From NCBI GenBank assembly GCA_029541985.1, contig CP095414.1, forward strand, positions 868,001 to 932,000: a DNA stretch of 64,000 nucleotides, given 5' to 3'. Below the pieces are notes generated by a model, which saw only the letters and a program-made list of their open reading frames with translations, had not been told where the DNA came from and did no database searches. This document shows, piece by piece, positions 1 through 8,336 of this stretch; positions within the stretch are counted from its first letter, which is position 1; each line of letters opens with the position of its first letter. The translations under genes and the position numbers were made by a program. The stretch comes from Bacteroidales bacterium F22 (GTDB taxonomy: Bacteria > Bacteroidota > Bacteroidia > Bacteroidales > Bacteroidaceae).

Positions 1-2
1 CG

Positions 3-1115
3 ATTATCAATCCGCGGATGGTCAATGATGAGGTCAACTCGTTGATTAGTCTAGCACGCACGAGCGGACGGCACTATCTGCCACGCTGGGAGATTATGAA
101 TTCGTATTCAGGATGCATGATTGGTAATCCTGCGGTATCGGTATTGCTAGATGCCTATCAGAAGGGGATCAGACAATGGCCTATCGAGGAGGGCTATCGG
201 TATAGTGTCAATAGTGTGGAGAAATTTGGAAATGATTCGTCGGGATATACGCCGCGTAGTATATCTAAGACCTTGGAATATGCGTATAATGACTGGTGCG
301 TAGGCACTTTTGCCAATGCATTGGGGCACCTAGAGGATGCGCAGCGGTATGTCAAGAAGTCATTGGGTTACCGGACTATATGGGATGATAGTGTGCAATG
401 GTTCCGGGGGCGCAATGCAGATGGCTCGTGGGGGGAATGGGTCGATGAGACGTATCCCAAATTGTATTGTGTGGAGTCGAATCCGTTGCAGCAGGGGTGG
501 TTCGTGCCACATGATGTGTATGGATTCATGGATCTACTGGGCCATGAAGCGTTTACCAAGAAGTTGACGGCATTTTTCGACCACTCATCGGCTGATTTCT
601 TATGGAACGAGTATTACAATCATCCCAACGAACCGGTTCATCAGGTGCCGTTCATGTTTGCTTATACGGGCAATGCATGGCTCACTCAGAAATGGACTCG
701 TAAGATTTGTGAGGTGGCGTATGGAACGGACGTGATGGGGCTTTGTGGCAATGAGGATGTGGGACAGATGAGTGCATGGTTTGTCCTTGCATCGATGGGC
801 TTGCATCCGGTGAATCCAGGGGATAATATCTATATCTTGACGTCTCCCCTATTTGATGAGGTGACCATCACGCTGGATAAGGATTTCTATAAGGGGGATA
901 CCTTCAAAATAAAAACCATCAACAATTCACCTAAAAATGGGTATATCCAATCGGCATCACTCAATGGAAAGCCATTGGAGAGAGCATGGTTACGACATCA
1001 GGAAATTGTTAATGGCGGGGAATTAATACTTGTCATGGGGCCTATCCCAAACAAGGCGTTTGGCAGTCAGCAGTTACCTCCTTCGATGAATCGGACTCAT
1101 TGGGAGAAGGAGTAG
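3..1115 (+). CDS. GH92 alpha-mannosidase, C-terminal part (5' truncated)
   Basis: This is the C-terminal portion of a glycoside hydrolase family 92 enzyme. GH92 members are calcium-dependent exo-alpha-mannosidases that trim host or yeast mannans outside the cytoplasm. The reading frame is open to the window edge (IINPR precedes the first Met), so the real start and signal peptide lie upstream. Recognisable GH92 blocks are the 'LPRWEI..SYSGCMIGNPAVSVLLDAY' region near the visible start, 'NEPVHQVPFMFAYTG' about two-thirds along, and the strongly conserved 'GNEDVGQMSAW' followed by 'MGLHPVNPG'. The end is a beta-sandwich tail, as in full-length enzymes. It is convergent with panE, 13 bases away. 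Family assignment is firm; the exact linkage cleaved cannot be read from this part. Confidence 0.9.
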   Translation: MINPRMVNDEVNSLISLARTSGRHYLPRWEIMNSYSGCMIGNPAVSVLLDAYQKGIRQWPIEEGYRYSVNSVEKFGNDSSGYTPRSISKTLEYAYNDWCVGTFANALGHLEDAQRYVKKSLGYRTIWDDSVQWFRGRNADGSWGEWVDETYPKLYCVESNPLQQGWFVPHDVYGFMDLLGHEAFTKKLTAFFDHSSADFLWNEYYNHPNEPVHQVPFMFAYTGNAWLTQKWTRKICEVAYGTDVMGLCGNEDVGQMSAWFVLASMGLHPVNPGDNIYILTSPLFDEVTITLDKDFYKGDTFKIKTINNSPKNGYIQSASLNGKPLERAWLRHQEIVNGGELILVMGPIPNKAFGSQQLPPSMNRTHWEKE

Positions 1116-1128
1116 TTTGGACAATGGC

Positions 1129-2052
1129 TTAGGCTTCGAATTTCTTCGCTACTTCATGGTAGTGCGGCATGGCGACACCTTGTTTGTCTGCTAGAGCGAT
1201 GACGTCGAAGAGTTGTCCTTTGATTTCTGTCTGATTACCGGCAGCCATATCTTTTTGCATAGAGGCTGTGGAGTTGGGGTCCAACTTGGATAGCACATGT
1301 AAATTGTGCTTCAATAGACCACCTTCGACATGAATACCGAGGGACTTAGCGAGTGCTTCTGTCTCTGAAGAAAGCGCATAGAAGGTCTTATAGGCATCAT
1401 CAGTAGGATCTTGGACACGTTTCATCGTGCAGTCATAATAGAGTCCTGTCACAGCCATGGCTGAGATGAAAGACCATTTTACGAAGGTATCACGATTGAT
1501 GTCTTCTGAGATGGTTACTTTGATGCCGCTATTTTTTAGCACTTCGGCTACTTCTTGCATGCGGGTATTGACGAAATCATCTGCATGACGAGCTCCGTAT
1601 ACCATATGGAAAATCTGTCCCATCTGAGTAATCTCTCCTGGGGCTGACTTGAAACCAACGATATAGATGCAGCCATCGATGACACGGATGTTGTCAGGAA
1701 GTAAACTCGCTATCTTAGGACCTGTACCGTAGACATTGAGGATAGGAATCACGAGGGTATCGGCATGAGATGCTCGTTTGATCAAATCAATTATCGAATC
1801 GATAGAATATCCTTTGACACAGACGAAGATGACATCTGCTTGGCCTTCATAAGCTTCTGCTGAATAGGCTGGTATGCGTAATAAATGGTCTCCTTTGAGG
1901 TCTGATTTGTAGTGCAATCCTTGGTGTTGTAAGGTATTGAGATGGCTGTTACGCGCAATACATGTCACGTCTTCTCCGGCCAATGATAGCATAGCGGCGA
2001 TGCTCCCACCGACGCCTCCGGTGCCTGCTACGGCAAATTTCATTTTTTTCAT
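1129..2052 (-). CDS. panE: 2-dehydropantoate 2-reductase (ketopantoate reductase)
   Basis: Predicted NADPH-dependent reductase that turns 2-dehydropantoate into pantoate in pantothenate/CoA synthesis. The N-terminus carries a Rossmann dinucleotide motif GTGGVGG at about residues 10-16. The C-terminal half has the ApbA/PanE helical domain, with the 'NRDTFVKWSFISAM' stretch that contains the family's catalytic Lys. At 307 residues it has the usual family length. Two Met codons lie close together (MKKMKFAV); the second, nine bases in, is an equally good start. It is a single gene, convergent with the GH92 gene, with a TATCTTTG -7 box about 60 bases upstream. ApbA/PanE paralogues acting on other 2-keto acids exist, so substrate identity is inferred. 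Confidence 0.88.
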   Translation of the reverse strand: MKKMKFAVAGTGGVGGSIAAMLSLAGEDVTCIARNSHLNTLQHQGLHYKSDLKGDHLLRIPAYSAEAYEGQADVIFVCVKGYSIDSIIDLIKRASHADTLVIPILNVYGTGPKIASLLPDNIRVIDGCIYIVGFKSAPGEITQMGQIFHMVYGARHADDFVNTRMQEVAEVLKNSGIKVTISEDINRDTFVKWSFISAMAVTGLYYDCTMKRVQDPTDDAYKTFYALSSETEALAKSLGIHVEGGLLKHNLHVLSKLDPNSTASMQKDMAAGNQTEIKGQLFDVIALADKQGVAMPHYHEVAKKFEA

Positions 2053-2107
2053 TTGTTTCTGTTTTTAATAAGTGATTGTGTCTCGGTGTATCGATTTGGT
2101 CGTTTCA

Positions 2108-2115
2108 CAAAGATA
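2108..2115 (-). promoter_or_regulatory. Bacteroidota -7 box for panE
   Basis: On the minus strand this reads TATCTTTG, matching the TAnnTTTG -7 element used by the Bacteroidota primary sigma factor. It sits about 55 bases before the panE start. No clear TTG-type -33 element is visible upstream. Confidence 0.6.
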
Positions 2116-2168
2116 CGAATCTATTTTTTATTTTATTCGTTTCGTCATTCCTTTTTTCTGTCTTTTTC

Positions 2169-2540
2169 ACTTAATGGAAATGAAGCAGCGATGCTTTTCA
2201 CTATTGTGAAAATAAAGGGCTGTTTCTAAGGGCGTGTATGGACATGAGGTAAGGGCATGGTTCGTTTTGATTTTTGAGGGGCTAGAATGGGATTTATGAG
2301 GGGTTGATTCGCTTTTTGAACTGGAATTGCTAGTGCTTCAAAGGGTGTCTGAACAAGGACTTAAGACTTACTGCGGAAGAACTTCGTGTTCAAAAAAATG
2401 AATAGGAAGATTCTATGCGCTGACGAGGGGTCTTTAGTTATCGTTGGGTGGGGTCTTTATGTTAAAGGATAACACTCCTCCTATTCTATTGGTTGTCTAT
2501 TTAGCTTTATGTGGGCTTCATCTAGAGGTAATCCTTAATT
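2169..2540. repeat. Diverged intergenic element, copy A (~370 bp)
   Basis: The gene-free stretch between panE and proC contains a segment that aligns, nearly without gaps, to another gene-free stretch at 49136-49508 in the same orientation. Shared blocks occur in the same order and at almost the same spacing: ACTTAATG; a TTTTCAC-N4-GTGAAAA palindrome; ACTTAAG; ACTTCGTGTTC; CTGACGA; TGTTAAAGGATAACA; and AATCCTTAA at the end. The first ~50 and last ~190 bases are best conserved, and the middle is diverged. Stops occur in every frame, so it is not an obvious coding remnant. It could be a decayed mobile element, a dispersed non-coding repeat or a structured RNA; I do not recognise the family. Confidence 0.6.
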
Positions 2541-2544
2541 TCAT

Positions 2545-2566
2545 CCCTTTTATAAACTTAAAAGGG
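2545..2566. repeat. 8-bp-stem hairpin upstream of proC
   Basis: CCCTTTTA and TAAAAGGG form a perfect 8-bp inverted repeat around a 6-base loop, just after element copy A and about 22 bases before the proC -7 box. It may mark the end of a transcript from the element, or bind a regulator next to the proC promoter. No T-run of terminator quality follows it on either strand. Confidence 0.4.
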
Positions 2567-2588
2567 TTATTTATTTACAGGAAATATG

Positions 2589-2596
2589 TATCTTTG
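2589..2596 (+). promoter_or_regulatory. -7 box for proC
   Basis: TATCTTTG fits TAnnTTTG and lies 17 bases before the proC ATG, implying a very short 5' leader. The region about 20 bases upstream is T-rich (TTATTTATTT), but a canonical TTTG -33 element is not clear. Confidence 0.6.
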
Positions 2597-2613
2597 TTTT
2601 AAACATTATAATT

Positions 2614-3390
2614 ATGAGAACAATCGCTATTATAGGAGCTGGAAATATGGGCGGGTCTATCGCTCGTGGTCTTTATATGAGTGCACTCGGAAAGCAGTAT
2701 CAACTGGTGGTTTGCAACCGGAGTCAGGAGAAGTTGACGGCACTAAAATCGGCCTTGCCGACTATCAAGACTTGTACGGATAATCAGGAGGCTATTGAGG
2801 ATGCGGATATCATCATCTTTGCGGTCAAGCCGTGGCTGATGGAGAAGGTCATCACTAATCTCAAAATCAAAAAAGAGGCCGTAGTCGCTTCTGTAGCTGC
2901 AGGTATCGCTACCCAGACTTTGGCATCGTGGACTTCTGAGGAACAACCAATCATCCGATTGATGCCGAATACGGCGATTTCTCTGTTTGAAAGTATCACC
3001 CTACTGGCTACATATCATACGACTCAAGAGCATGTGGACGAGATGCTGGCTTTGTTTGACGAATTGGGGGTGGCTATCCTTATCGAAGAGGAGAAGATGG
3101 GAGCAGCTACGGCATTGGCTTCTTGTGGTATCGCTTATGCGATGAAGTATATCCAAGCGTCTATGCAGGCGGGTATCGAGATGGGAATTCCTGCTAAACA
3201 AGCTCAAATGATGTCTGCTCAATGTGTCAAAGGGGCGGCGGCTTTGTTGCTCAAAGAGGAGAATCATCCGTCAGCTGAAATCGACAAGGTGACCACTCCT
3301 GGTGGATTAACTATCAAGGGGGTAAACGAATTGGATCATAGGGGGTTTTCTTCTGCAATTATCAAAGCGATACTTGCTTCTAATAAATAA
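2614..3390 (+). CDS. proC: Pyrroline-5-carboxylate reductase
   Basis: Catalyses the last step of proline synthesis, NAD(P)H-dependent reduction of pyrroline-5-carboxylate. The N-terminus has the dinucleotide motif 'IIGAGNMGGSIARGL', followed by 'IIFAVKP' and 'MPNTA' blocks typical of ProC. The C-terminus holds the family signature in the form 'TTPGGLTIKGVNEL', within the helical dimer domain that forms the active site. The length of 258 is slightly short for the family but no domain is missing. It is transcribed alone from its own -7 box, ending before two hairpins and a tRNA on the other strand. Confidence 0.93.
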   Translation: MRTIAIIGAGNMGGSIARGLYMSALGKQYQLVVCNRSQEKLTALKSALPTIKTCTDNQEAIEDADIIIFAVKPWLMEKVITNLKIKKEAVVASVAAGIATQTLASWTSEEQPIIRLMPNTAISLFESITLLATYHTTQEHVDEMLALFDELGVAILIEEEKMGAATALASCGIAYAMKYIQASMQAGIEMGIPAKQAQMMSAQCVKGAAALLLKEENHPSAEIDKVTTPGGLTIKGVNELDHRGFSSAIIKAILASNK

Positions 3391-3407
3391 TCATATGGCT
3401 TTTGTGG

Positions 3408-3440
3408 GGGTAAAAAAAAGGTTACCTAGAACAGGTAACC
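3408..3440 (-). terminator. Intrinsic terminator of tRNA-Gln
   Basis: Read on the minus strand, GGTTACC-TGTTCTA-GGTAACC forms a perfect 7-bp stem with a 7-base loop, followed at once by eight T residues. It begins nine bases past the 3' end of the tRNA, so it is well placed to end that transcript. In the other direction it lacks a T-tract. Confidence 0.85.
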
Positions 3441-3448
3441 GATAAAAG

Positions 3449-3520
3449 TTAGGCTATCAAGACTCGAACTTGAAATGACAGAACCAGAATCTGTAGTGTT
3501 ACCAATTACACCATAGCCCA
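3449..3520 (-). tRNA. tRNA-Gln (CUG anticodon)
   Basis: A full cloverleaf can be drawn on the minus strand. It has a 7-bp acceptor stem (TGGGCTA/TAGCCTA, one G-T wobble), a D arm with GTAATTGGTAAC, an anticodon stem ACAGA/TCTGT with loop TTCTGGT (anticodon CTG), a 4-base variable loop, and a T arm TCAAG-TTCGAGT-CTTGA. The discriminator is A and the CCA end is not encoded. The CUG anticodon reads CAG glutamine codons. It stands alone between proC and rsfS, with its own -7 box and terminator. Confidence 0.93.
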
Positions 3521-3527
3521 ATATTAC

Positions 3528-3564
3528 AAGGATAGCAATCATAAAGATTATGCTATTCCTTTTT
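3528..3564 (+). terminator. Possible proC terminator hairpin
   Basis: AAGGATAGCA pairs with TGCTATTCCTT (one bulged T) and is followed by TTTTT on the plus strand. It could stop readthrough from proC, or instead be a structure in the 5' leader of the tRNA precursor, since the tRNA promoter lies just beyond it. Confidence 0.45.
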
Positions 3565-3572
3565 AGCGTGTG

Positions 3573-3580
3573 CAAAGATA
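3573..3580 (-). promoter_or_regulatory. -7 box for tRNA-Gln
   Basis: The minus strand reads TATCTTTG here, about 53 bases upstream of the mature tRNA 5' end. This would give a precursor leader of roughly 45 bases. Confidence 0.55.
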
Positions 3581-3687
3581 ATACTTCTTCTATTTTCCTC
3601 CAAAATATTTCCTGTCTTTTTTTACAAAAAAAGATTTACTTCTCGAACTAAGCTTCTGTTTGTATTGGGAATTAAAATTATTAATCA

Positions 3688-3695
3688 TATATTTG
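3688..3695 (+). promoter_or_regulatory. Promoter of the rsfS-ftsH-cdsA-holB cluster
   Basis: TATATTTG matches TAnnTTTG and is preceded by a TTG about 20 bases upstream (3665-3667). The rsfS start codon follows 24 bases downstream. No other promoter-like element is evident before ftsH, cdsA or holB. Confidence 0.65.
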
Positions 3696-3719
3696 TACTC
3701 TTGATTTTATATAAAAAAT

Positions 3720-4073
3720 ATGGGAAATAAATTAGTAAATAGCATAGTAGCAGGAATCCAAGAAAAAAAGGGAAAAGATATCACTATCGTCGATTTGACT
3801 TCGATTGCTGATGCTGCCTGCCAATATTTTGTCATTTGTGAGGCCAATTCGCCAAATCAAATGAGAGCACTCGTGGATAGTATTAAAGAAAAGGCATCGC
3901 TCATGGCGGGTGAAAAAGCATCGCACGTGGAGGGATTAAACCAATCGGAATGGGCGGCCATTGATTATGGGTATGTCATCGTACATCTATTTCTTCCAGA
4001 GGCTAGAGCTTTCTACCAACTGGAGAGTCTTTGGGCGGATGCTAAACTGACTCAAATCAAGAATCTAGACTAA
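3720..4073 (+). CDS. rsfS: Ribosomal silencing factor RsfS
   Basis: RsfS (DUF143/YbeB) binds ribosomal protein uL14 and keeps the large subunit from joining the small one, lowering translation in starved cells. The protein has the DUF143 pattern: 'IVDLTSIADAACQYFVICEANSPNQMRALVDSI' in the first half, then 'EGLNQSEWAAIDYGYVIVHLF' ending in 'AREFY'-like 'ARAFYQLESLWADA'. The length of 117 is normal. It leads a cluster in which ftsH follows after 42 bases; rsfS next to ftsH is common in Bacteroidales. The ATG lies 24 bases after a good -7 box, supporting the start. Confidence 0.92.
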   Translation: MGNKLVNSIVAGIQEKKGKDITIVDLTSIADAACQYFVICEANSPNQMRALVDSIKEKASLMAGEKASHVEGLNQSEWAAIDYGYVIVHLFLPEARAFYQLESLWADAKLTQIKNLD

Positions 4074-4115
4074 ATTTTTATCATTTACATATCAACTATT
4101 TTAGAAATTCATCAT

Positions 4116-6254
4116 ATGGATACAAAAAAGAACAAGACTCCCGATGAGAAGGGGTCTAATTCTCCGCTAAACATCAAGGGGATAAAAAGCCCTAAGTTTG
4201 GCTTATCATGGCTCTATTTAGCTATTATTGCGATAGGAATCGGACTTTATATAGCTAATGGCGATAGCTCTTTTAATCGTAAATTTAGTTACGATAAATT
4301 TCAAACTTTCGTCACAAACAATTATATCAAACAAGTTACTAGTTATGACGACAACACGATAGAAGCTATCGTGAACTCTGAAAATGTGGCTGATGTTTTT
4401 GAAAAGGATTCGACTAAAGTGGGACAGGTCCCTGTAATCACTACCGAAGGTCCTTCGAGGGAGGAATTGAGTAAATTTATCGACCAAGCGCAGGAGAAAG
4501 GGCAGTTCAACGGAACGGTTATTTATGAGAAGCGGTCGAACTTATTTGCAAATATCGCTTCTTGGATATTTCCTATCGGTTTGATGATTTTCTTATATGT
4601 CATGTATTCCCGTATGGGATCTGGCTCCTCTGGCGGTGTCGGTGGCGTATTTAGTGTAGGCAAGTCTAAAGCTAAATTGTATGACAAGAATACGAAGGTT
4701 AATATCTCGTTTAAAGATGTAGCGGGATTGGCTGAGGCGAAACAGGAAGTCGAAGAGATTGTCGAATTTTTGAAACAGCCTAAAAAATATACGGTCTTGG
4801 GCGGTAAGATTCCTAAGGGCGCTTTGCTTGTAGGCCCTCCGGGAACGGGTAAGACTTTGCTTGCCAAAGCAGTGGCTGGAGAGGCTGATGTGCCTTTCTT
4901 CTCTCTCGCAGGTTCTGATTTTGTCGAGATGTTTGTCGGTGTGGGTGCTTCACGTGTACGTGACTTATTCAAACAGGCTCAAGAGAAGGCACCATGTATC
5001 ATCTTTATCGATGAGATTGATGCTATCGGACGTGCTCGTGGCAAAGGTTCTCAGATGGGGGGTAATGACGAACGCGAAAATACCTTGAACCAGTTGTTGA
5101 CTGAGATGGATGGTTTCGGGACAAATAGTGGGGTCATCATCTTGGCAGCTACAAACCGGGCTGAAGTATTGGATTCGGCATTGCTTCGTGCGGGTCGTTT
5201 CGATAGACAGATTACAGTCGACTTGCCTGATTTGAATGAAAGAAAAGAGGTCTTCAAGGTGCACTTGAAACCGTTGAAGTTGTCTAAGTCTTTGGACTTG
5301 GATACCTTGGCTCGACAAACTCCGGGATTCTCGGGAGCGGATATCGCTAACGTATGTAATGAGGCGGCACTGATTGCGGCTCGTAATGATAAACAAGAGG
5401 TGGATGATGATGACTTTCACAATGCGGTGGACCGTATCGTGGGTGGCTTGGAGAAGAAAACAAGAATCACTACACGTGAGGAACTCAAACGTATTGCTCT
5501 TCACGAAGCGGGTCATGCTAGTCTTTCATGGTTGCTCGAATATGCTAACCCGCTTATCAAAGTGACTATCGTCCCTCGTGGACGGGCATTGGGTGCTGCA
5601 TGGTATTTACCTGAGGAGAGACAAATCACAACTAAGGAGCAGATGCTCGATGAGTTGTGTACCCTACTCGGTGGTCGTGCTGCTGAGGATTTGTTTACTG
5701 GACGTGTCTCGTCTGGAGCAATGAATGACTTGGAGAGAGTGACCAAACAGGCGTATAGCATGATTGCATACTTGGGTATGAGTGAGAAGTTACCTAACAT
5801 TTGCTATTATCAAAATGATGAGTATCGATTCGATAAACCATACGGTCCTAAGACGGCTGAATTGATTGATGCGGAGGTTCAACGACTTATCGCTGAACAG
5901 TATGCTCGTGCGAAAAATATCTTGGCGGAAAATAAGGATAAGCATCATCAATTGGCTGACTTATTGATGCAGGATGAGGTGATTTACACTAAGAGTGTGG
6001 AGCAGATATTTGGTAAGCGGAAATGGAAATCTCGCTCTGATGAGGTGCTGGAATTTCAGGAGGCTCAAGCAAAAAAGAATAAAGAAAAAGAGGCTGCTAA
6101 GAAAAAGACTGAACAGGTCATCGCAGACGAGGCAACTGAGAATCAGGTGGCTGAGAAACAGGTGACTGACACTGAAGTGGCTGAGGAGAAACAAGGGGAG
6201 CAAAAGGTTCCTGATAATACAACTCTTGGAGAGACTGACGCGACTAAGGCATAG
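4116..6254 (+). CDS. ftsH: ATP-dependent zinc metalloprotease FtsH
   Basis: Membrane-bound AAA+ protease that degrades misfolded and regulatory membrane or cytosolic proteins. It has two membrane segments (about residues 28-48 and 148-165) flanking a periplasmic domain. The AAA domain has Walker A GPPGTGKT at 240-247, Walker B '[11 protein letters not shown]' and the second region of homology 'RAGRFDRQI'. The protease domain has the zinc site HEAGH at 463-467, with the third ligand expected in '[11 protein letters not shown]'. The last ~65 residues are a highly charged E/K/T-rich tail that looks disordered and is longer than in E. coli FtsH. It is followed by cdsA, whose GTG start lies 36 bases on, suggesting co-transcription. 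Confidence 0.97.
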   Translation: MDTKKNKTPDEKGSNSPLNIKGIKSPKFGLSWLYLAIIAIGIGLYIANGDSSFNRKFSYDKFQTFVTNNYIKQVTSYDDNTIEAIVNSENVADVFEKDSTKVGQVPVITTEGPSREELSKFIDQAQEKGQFNGTVIYEKRSNLFANIASWIFPIGLMIFLYVMYSRMGSGSSGGVGGVFSVGKSKAKLYDKNTKVNISFKDVAGLAEAKQEVEEIVEFLKQPKKYTVLGGKIPKGALLVGPPGTGKTLLAKAVAGEADVPFFSLAGSDFVEMFVGVGASRVRDLFKQAQEKAPCIIFIDEIDAIGRARGKGSQMGGNDERENTLNQLLTEMDGFGTNSGVIILAATNRAEVLDSALLRAGRFDRQITVDLPDLNERKEVFKVHLKPLKLSKSLDLDTLARQTPGFSGADIANVCNEAALIAARNDKQEVDDDDFHNAVDRIVGGLEKKTRITTREELKRIALHEAGHASLSWLLEYANPLIKVTIVPRGRALGAAWYLPEERQITTKEQMLDELCTLLGGRAAEDLFTGRVSSGAMNDLERVTKQAYSMIAYLGMSEKLPNICYYQNDEYRFDKPYGPKTAELIDAEVQRLIAEQYARAKNILAENKDKHHQLADLLMQDEVIYTKSVEQIFGKRKWKSRSDEVLEFQEAQAKKNKEKEAAKKKTEQVIADEATENQVAEKQVTDTEVAEEKQGEQKVPDNTTLGETDATKA

Positions 6255-6290
6255 TCTCGGATATACGAACTTAGAATAATCAAATACATA

Positions 6291-7151
6291 GTGAAGAATA
6301 TTTTTGTACGAAGCATCACTGGACTCTTGTTTGTAGGGGCCATCGTGGGGTCACTCCTCTGGAAACCTGAGGCTTTTATGACCGTTTTTGCGTTGCTAAC
6401 CATCCTTACAGTTTATGAATTCTGTGGGTTGATGAGAAAAGAGAAAGAGGTGAAAATACCGGCCAAATTGGTTACGCTCGCTGGGTTCCTTCTTTTTATA
6501 GCACTTGCTGACCTTAAAATCGGACGCATCCCGGGGTTACTCTTCGTACCCTATCTCTTATTGCTCTTATTCTTGTTCGTTCGGGAATTGTATATCAAAC
6601 ATGATAACCCGATTCATAACTGGGCTTATATCTTATTTAGCCAGGTGTATGTGGCTTTGCCCTTCGCTTTGCTTAATATCCTTGCCTTCAGATTCAATGA
6701 GTCGACTCAGGTGATGGAATATACGCCTCAATGGCCACTGACGATTTTTATCTTCATCTGGCTCAATGATACTGGCGCATATATGGTGGGGAGCTTAATC
6801 GGTAAGCATCGCTTGTTTTACCGTATCTCTCCTAAGAAGTCTTGGGAAGGGGCTATCGGTGGTGGAATATTCGCACTGATTGCTGCGTTTGTCTTGTCAT
6901 TCTATTATCTAGAATATAATGTCTGGCAATGGCTCGGATTCGCTGTGGTCGTGGTGTTCGCTTCTATTTGGGGAGACTTAATCGAATCGCTCATCAAAAG
7001 ACATCTTGGGGTCAAGGATTCGGGTACAATTCTTCCTGGACATGGAGGGATGATGGACCGATTGGATAGTGCTTTGTTTGCTATTCCTTTTGGAACGATA
7101 TACCTATATCTGATTGACCAGGTTCCAATTATCTGGGCTAATCTTTTTTAA
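6291..7151 (+). CDS. cdsA: Phosphatidate cytidylyltransferase
   Basis: Integral membrane enzyme that makes CDP-diacylglycerol from phosphatidate and CTP, the branch point for bacterial phospholipids. Several hydrophobic segments fill the protein, and the C-terminus carries the CdsA signature: 'IKRHLGVKDSGTILPGHGGMMDRLDS'-type residues, with the K-D and PGHGG-DR-D positions intact, at about residues 238-262. Start is GTG, 36 bases after ftsH; no in-frame ATG fits better because the protein begins directly with the first membrane segment. CDP-diacylglycerol made here would feed pssA and psd, which lie about 44 kb away in this window. Confidence 0.95.
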   Translation: MKNIFVRSITGLLFVGAIVGSLLWKPEAFMTVFALLTILTVYEFCGLMRKEKEVKIPAKLVTLAGFLLFIALADLKIGRIPGLLFVPYLLLLLFLFVRELYIKHDNPIHNWAYILFSQVYVALPFALLNILAFRFNESTQVMEYTPQWPLTIFIFIWLNDTGAYMVGSLIGKHRLFYRISPKKSWEGAIGGGIFALIAAFVLSFYYLEYNVWQWLGFAVVVVFASIWGDLIESLIKRHLGVKDSGTILPGHGGMMDRLDSALFAIPFGTIYLYLIDQVPIIWANLF

Positions 7152-7181
7152 TATCAATTAATTCTCGTAAGTTTGTGATAG

Positions 7182-8312
7182 ATGTATTTTAAAGATATCA
7201 TAGGCCATCAGGCACTAAAAGACCAACTCATTCAAGAGGTTAATAACCATCGTGTGGCACATGCACAATTGTTTGCAGGTGCTGTGGGAGTGGGAAAATT
7301 GCCTATGGCAATTGCTTATGCAAGGTATCTTTGTTGCTCGAACAAACAAGCGGGTGATGCATGTGGACAGTGTCCTTCTTGTAAGATGATGGATAAACTG
7401 GTGCATCCTGATGTCCATTTCGTCTTCCCTATCGTCAAATCAACTAGCCCTAAACGGGAGAAATGTGATGATTATATCTTCGATTGGCGTAAACTGGTCT
7501 TGGAAAATCAGTATTTCGAACTCAAAGATTGGCTCACTTCTATGAAGGCGGGCAACAAGCAGGCGGTCATCTATACGGCTGAAGGGGATGAAATCAGACG
7601 TAAATTGTCACTCAAGTCTAGTGAAGGGGGATATAAGGTGGTTATCCTGTGGCTTCCGGAACGGATGCATGAGGCGTTTGCGAATAAGATATTGAAACTC
7701 CTTGAAGAACCGCCGGAAGAGACGGTAATCATCATGGTTAGTGATGATACTGAACCTATCATTCAGACGATTATCAGCCGCTTACAACAACGGCTATTCG
7801 ACCGCATCCCTGAGGATTTGTTGACTGCATATCTTGTGGAAAATAATCATTATGGTCAACAGATGGCTAGCCAATTTGCGCATATGGCCAAGGGAAGTGT
7901 CAATACAATGAGGCTGCTGATTGATCAGGATAGTGAACGGGTCGCGTATTTCCAGTCTTTTGTCAATCTGATGCGTCTGTGCTATGCACGAAAGATTCAT
8001 GAGATGAGAAGGTGGAGCAATGATACGGCTAAGAAATCCCGTGAGGATCAACTCCGTTTGATTCAATATTGCCAAGAGATGATTCGTGAGAATTTTATTT
8101 TTAATTTTCATGAGTCACAAATGAATTATATGACTGCCAACGAACAGCAGTTTAGTTCTAAATTTGCTCGTTTTGTAAACGAGAAGAATGTGTACCAAAT
8201 TATGCATGAGCTCGATGAAGTGGCTCATCATATCAAACATAATGTGAATGCTAAAATGGTTTTCTTTGATTTTTCATTGAAGATGATCGTCCTGCTGCAA
8301 AAGGGAGGATAA
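7182..8312 (+). CDS. holB: DNA polymerase III subunit delta'
   Basis: Clamp-loader subunit of the replicative polymerase, a AAA+ family member. The N-terminus 'FKDIIGHQALKDQL' and the P-loop-like 'GAVGVGKLPMAIAYA' match DnaX/HolB proteins; the GKL in place of GKT is typical of delta', which does not hydrolyse ATP. A cysteine cluster (C-C-...-CGQCPSC) about residues 47-64 forms the zinc module. 'KLLEEPPEETVIIMVSDD' and 'IISRLQQRLF' give the sensor and arginine regions. At 376 residues it is within the range of Bacteroidales HolB. It sits between cdsA and ricT with short gaps, consistent with one operon. Confidence 0.92.
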   Translation: MYFKDIIGHQALKDQLIQEVNNHRVAHAQLFAGAVGVGKLPMAIAYARYLCCSNKQAGDACGQCPSCKMMDKLVHPDVHFVFPIVKSTSPKREKCDDYIFDWRKLVLENQYFELKDWLTSMKAGNKQAVIYTAEGDEIRRKLSLKSSEGGYKVVILWLPERMHEAFANKILKLLEEPPEETVIIMVSDDTEPIIQTIISRLQQRLFDRIPEDLLTAYLVENNHYGQQMASQFAHMAKGSVNTMRLLIDQDSERVAYFQSFVNLMRLCYARKIHEMRRWSNDTAKKSREDQLRLIQYCQEMIRENFIFNFHESQMNYMTANEQQFSSKFARFVNEKNVYQIMHELDEVAHHIKHNVNAKMVFFDFSLKMIVLLQKGG

Positions 8313-8336
8313 TAGCAGACTTTAAGTATAACCTAT

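Noticed and set aside
2169-2540. The element copies as RNase P RNA, tmRNA or 6S RNA
   Set aside because: Length is similar to RNase P RNA, but the invariant GAGGAAAGTCC-type and ACAGAAA blocks are missing. There is also no tRNA-like end or tag frame of tmRNA, and two diverged copies would be unexpected for these single-copy RNAs.
3528-3564. Riboswitch or T-box upstream of rsfS
   Set aside because: The structure is a single simple hairpin on the far side of the tRNA promoter from rsfS. No T-box or riboswitch conserved core is visible.
4965-5516. 183-codon minus-strand frame inside ftsH
   Set aside because: Opposite-strand shadow of the AAA domain. Composition is Ser/Leu/Arg-rich without any domain pattern.
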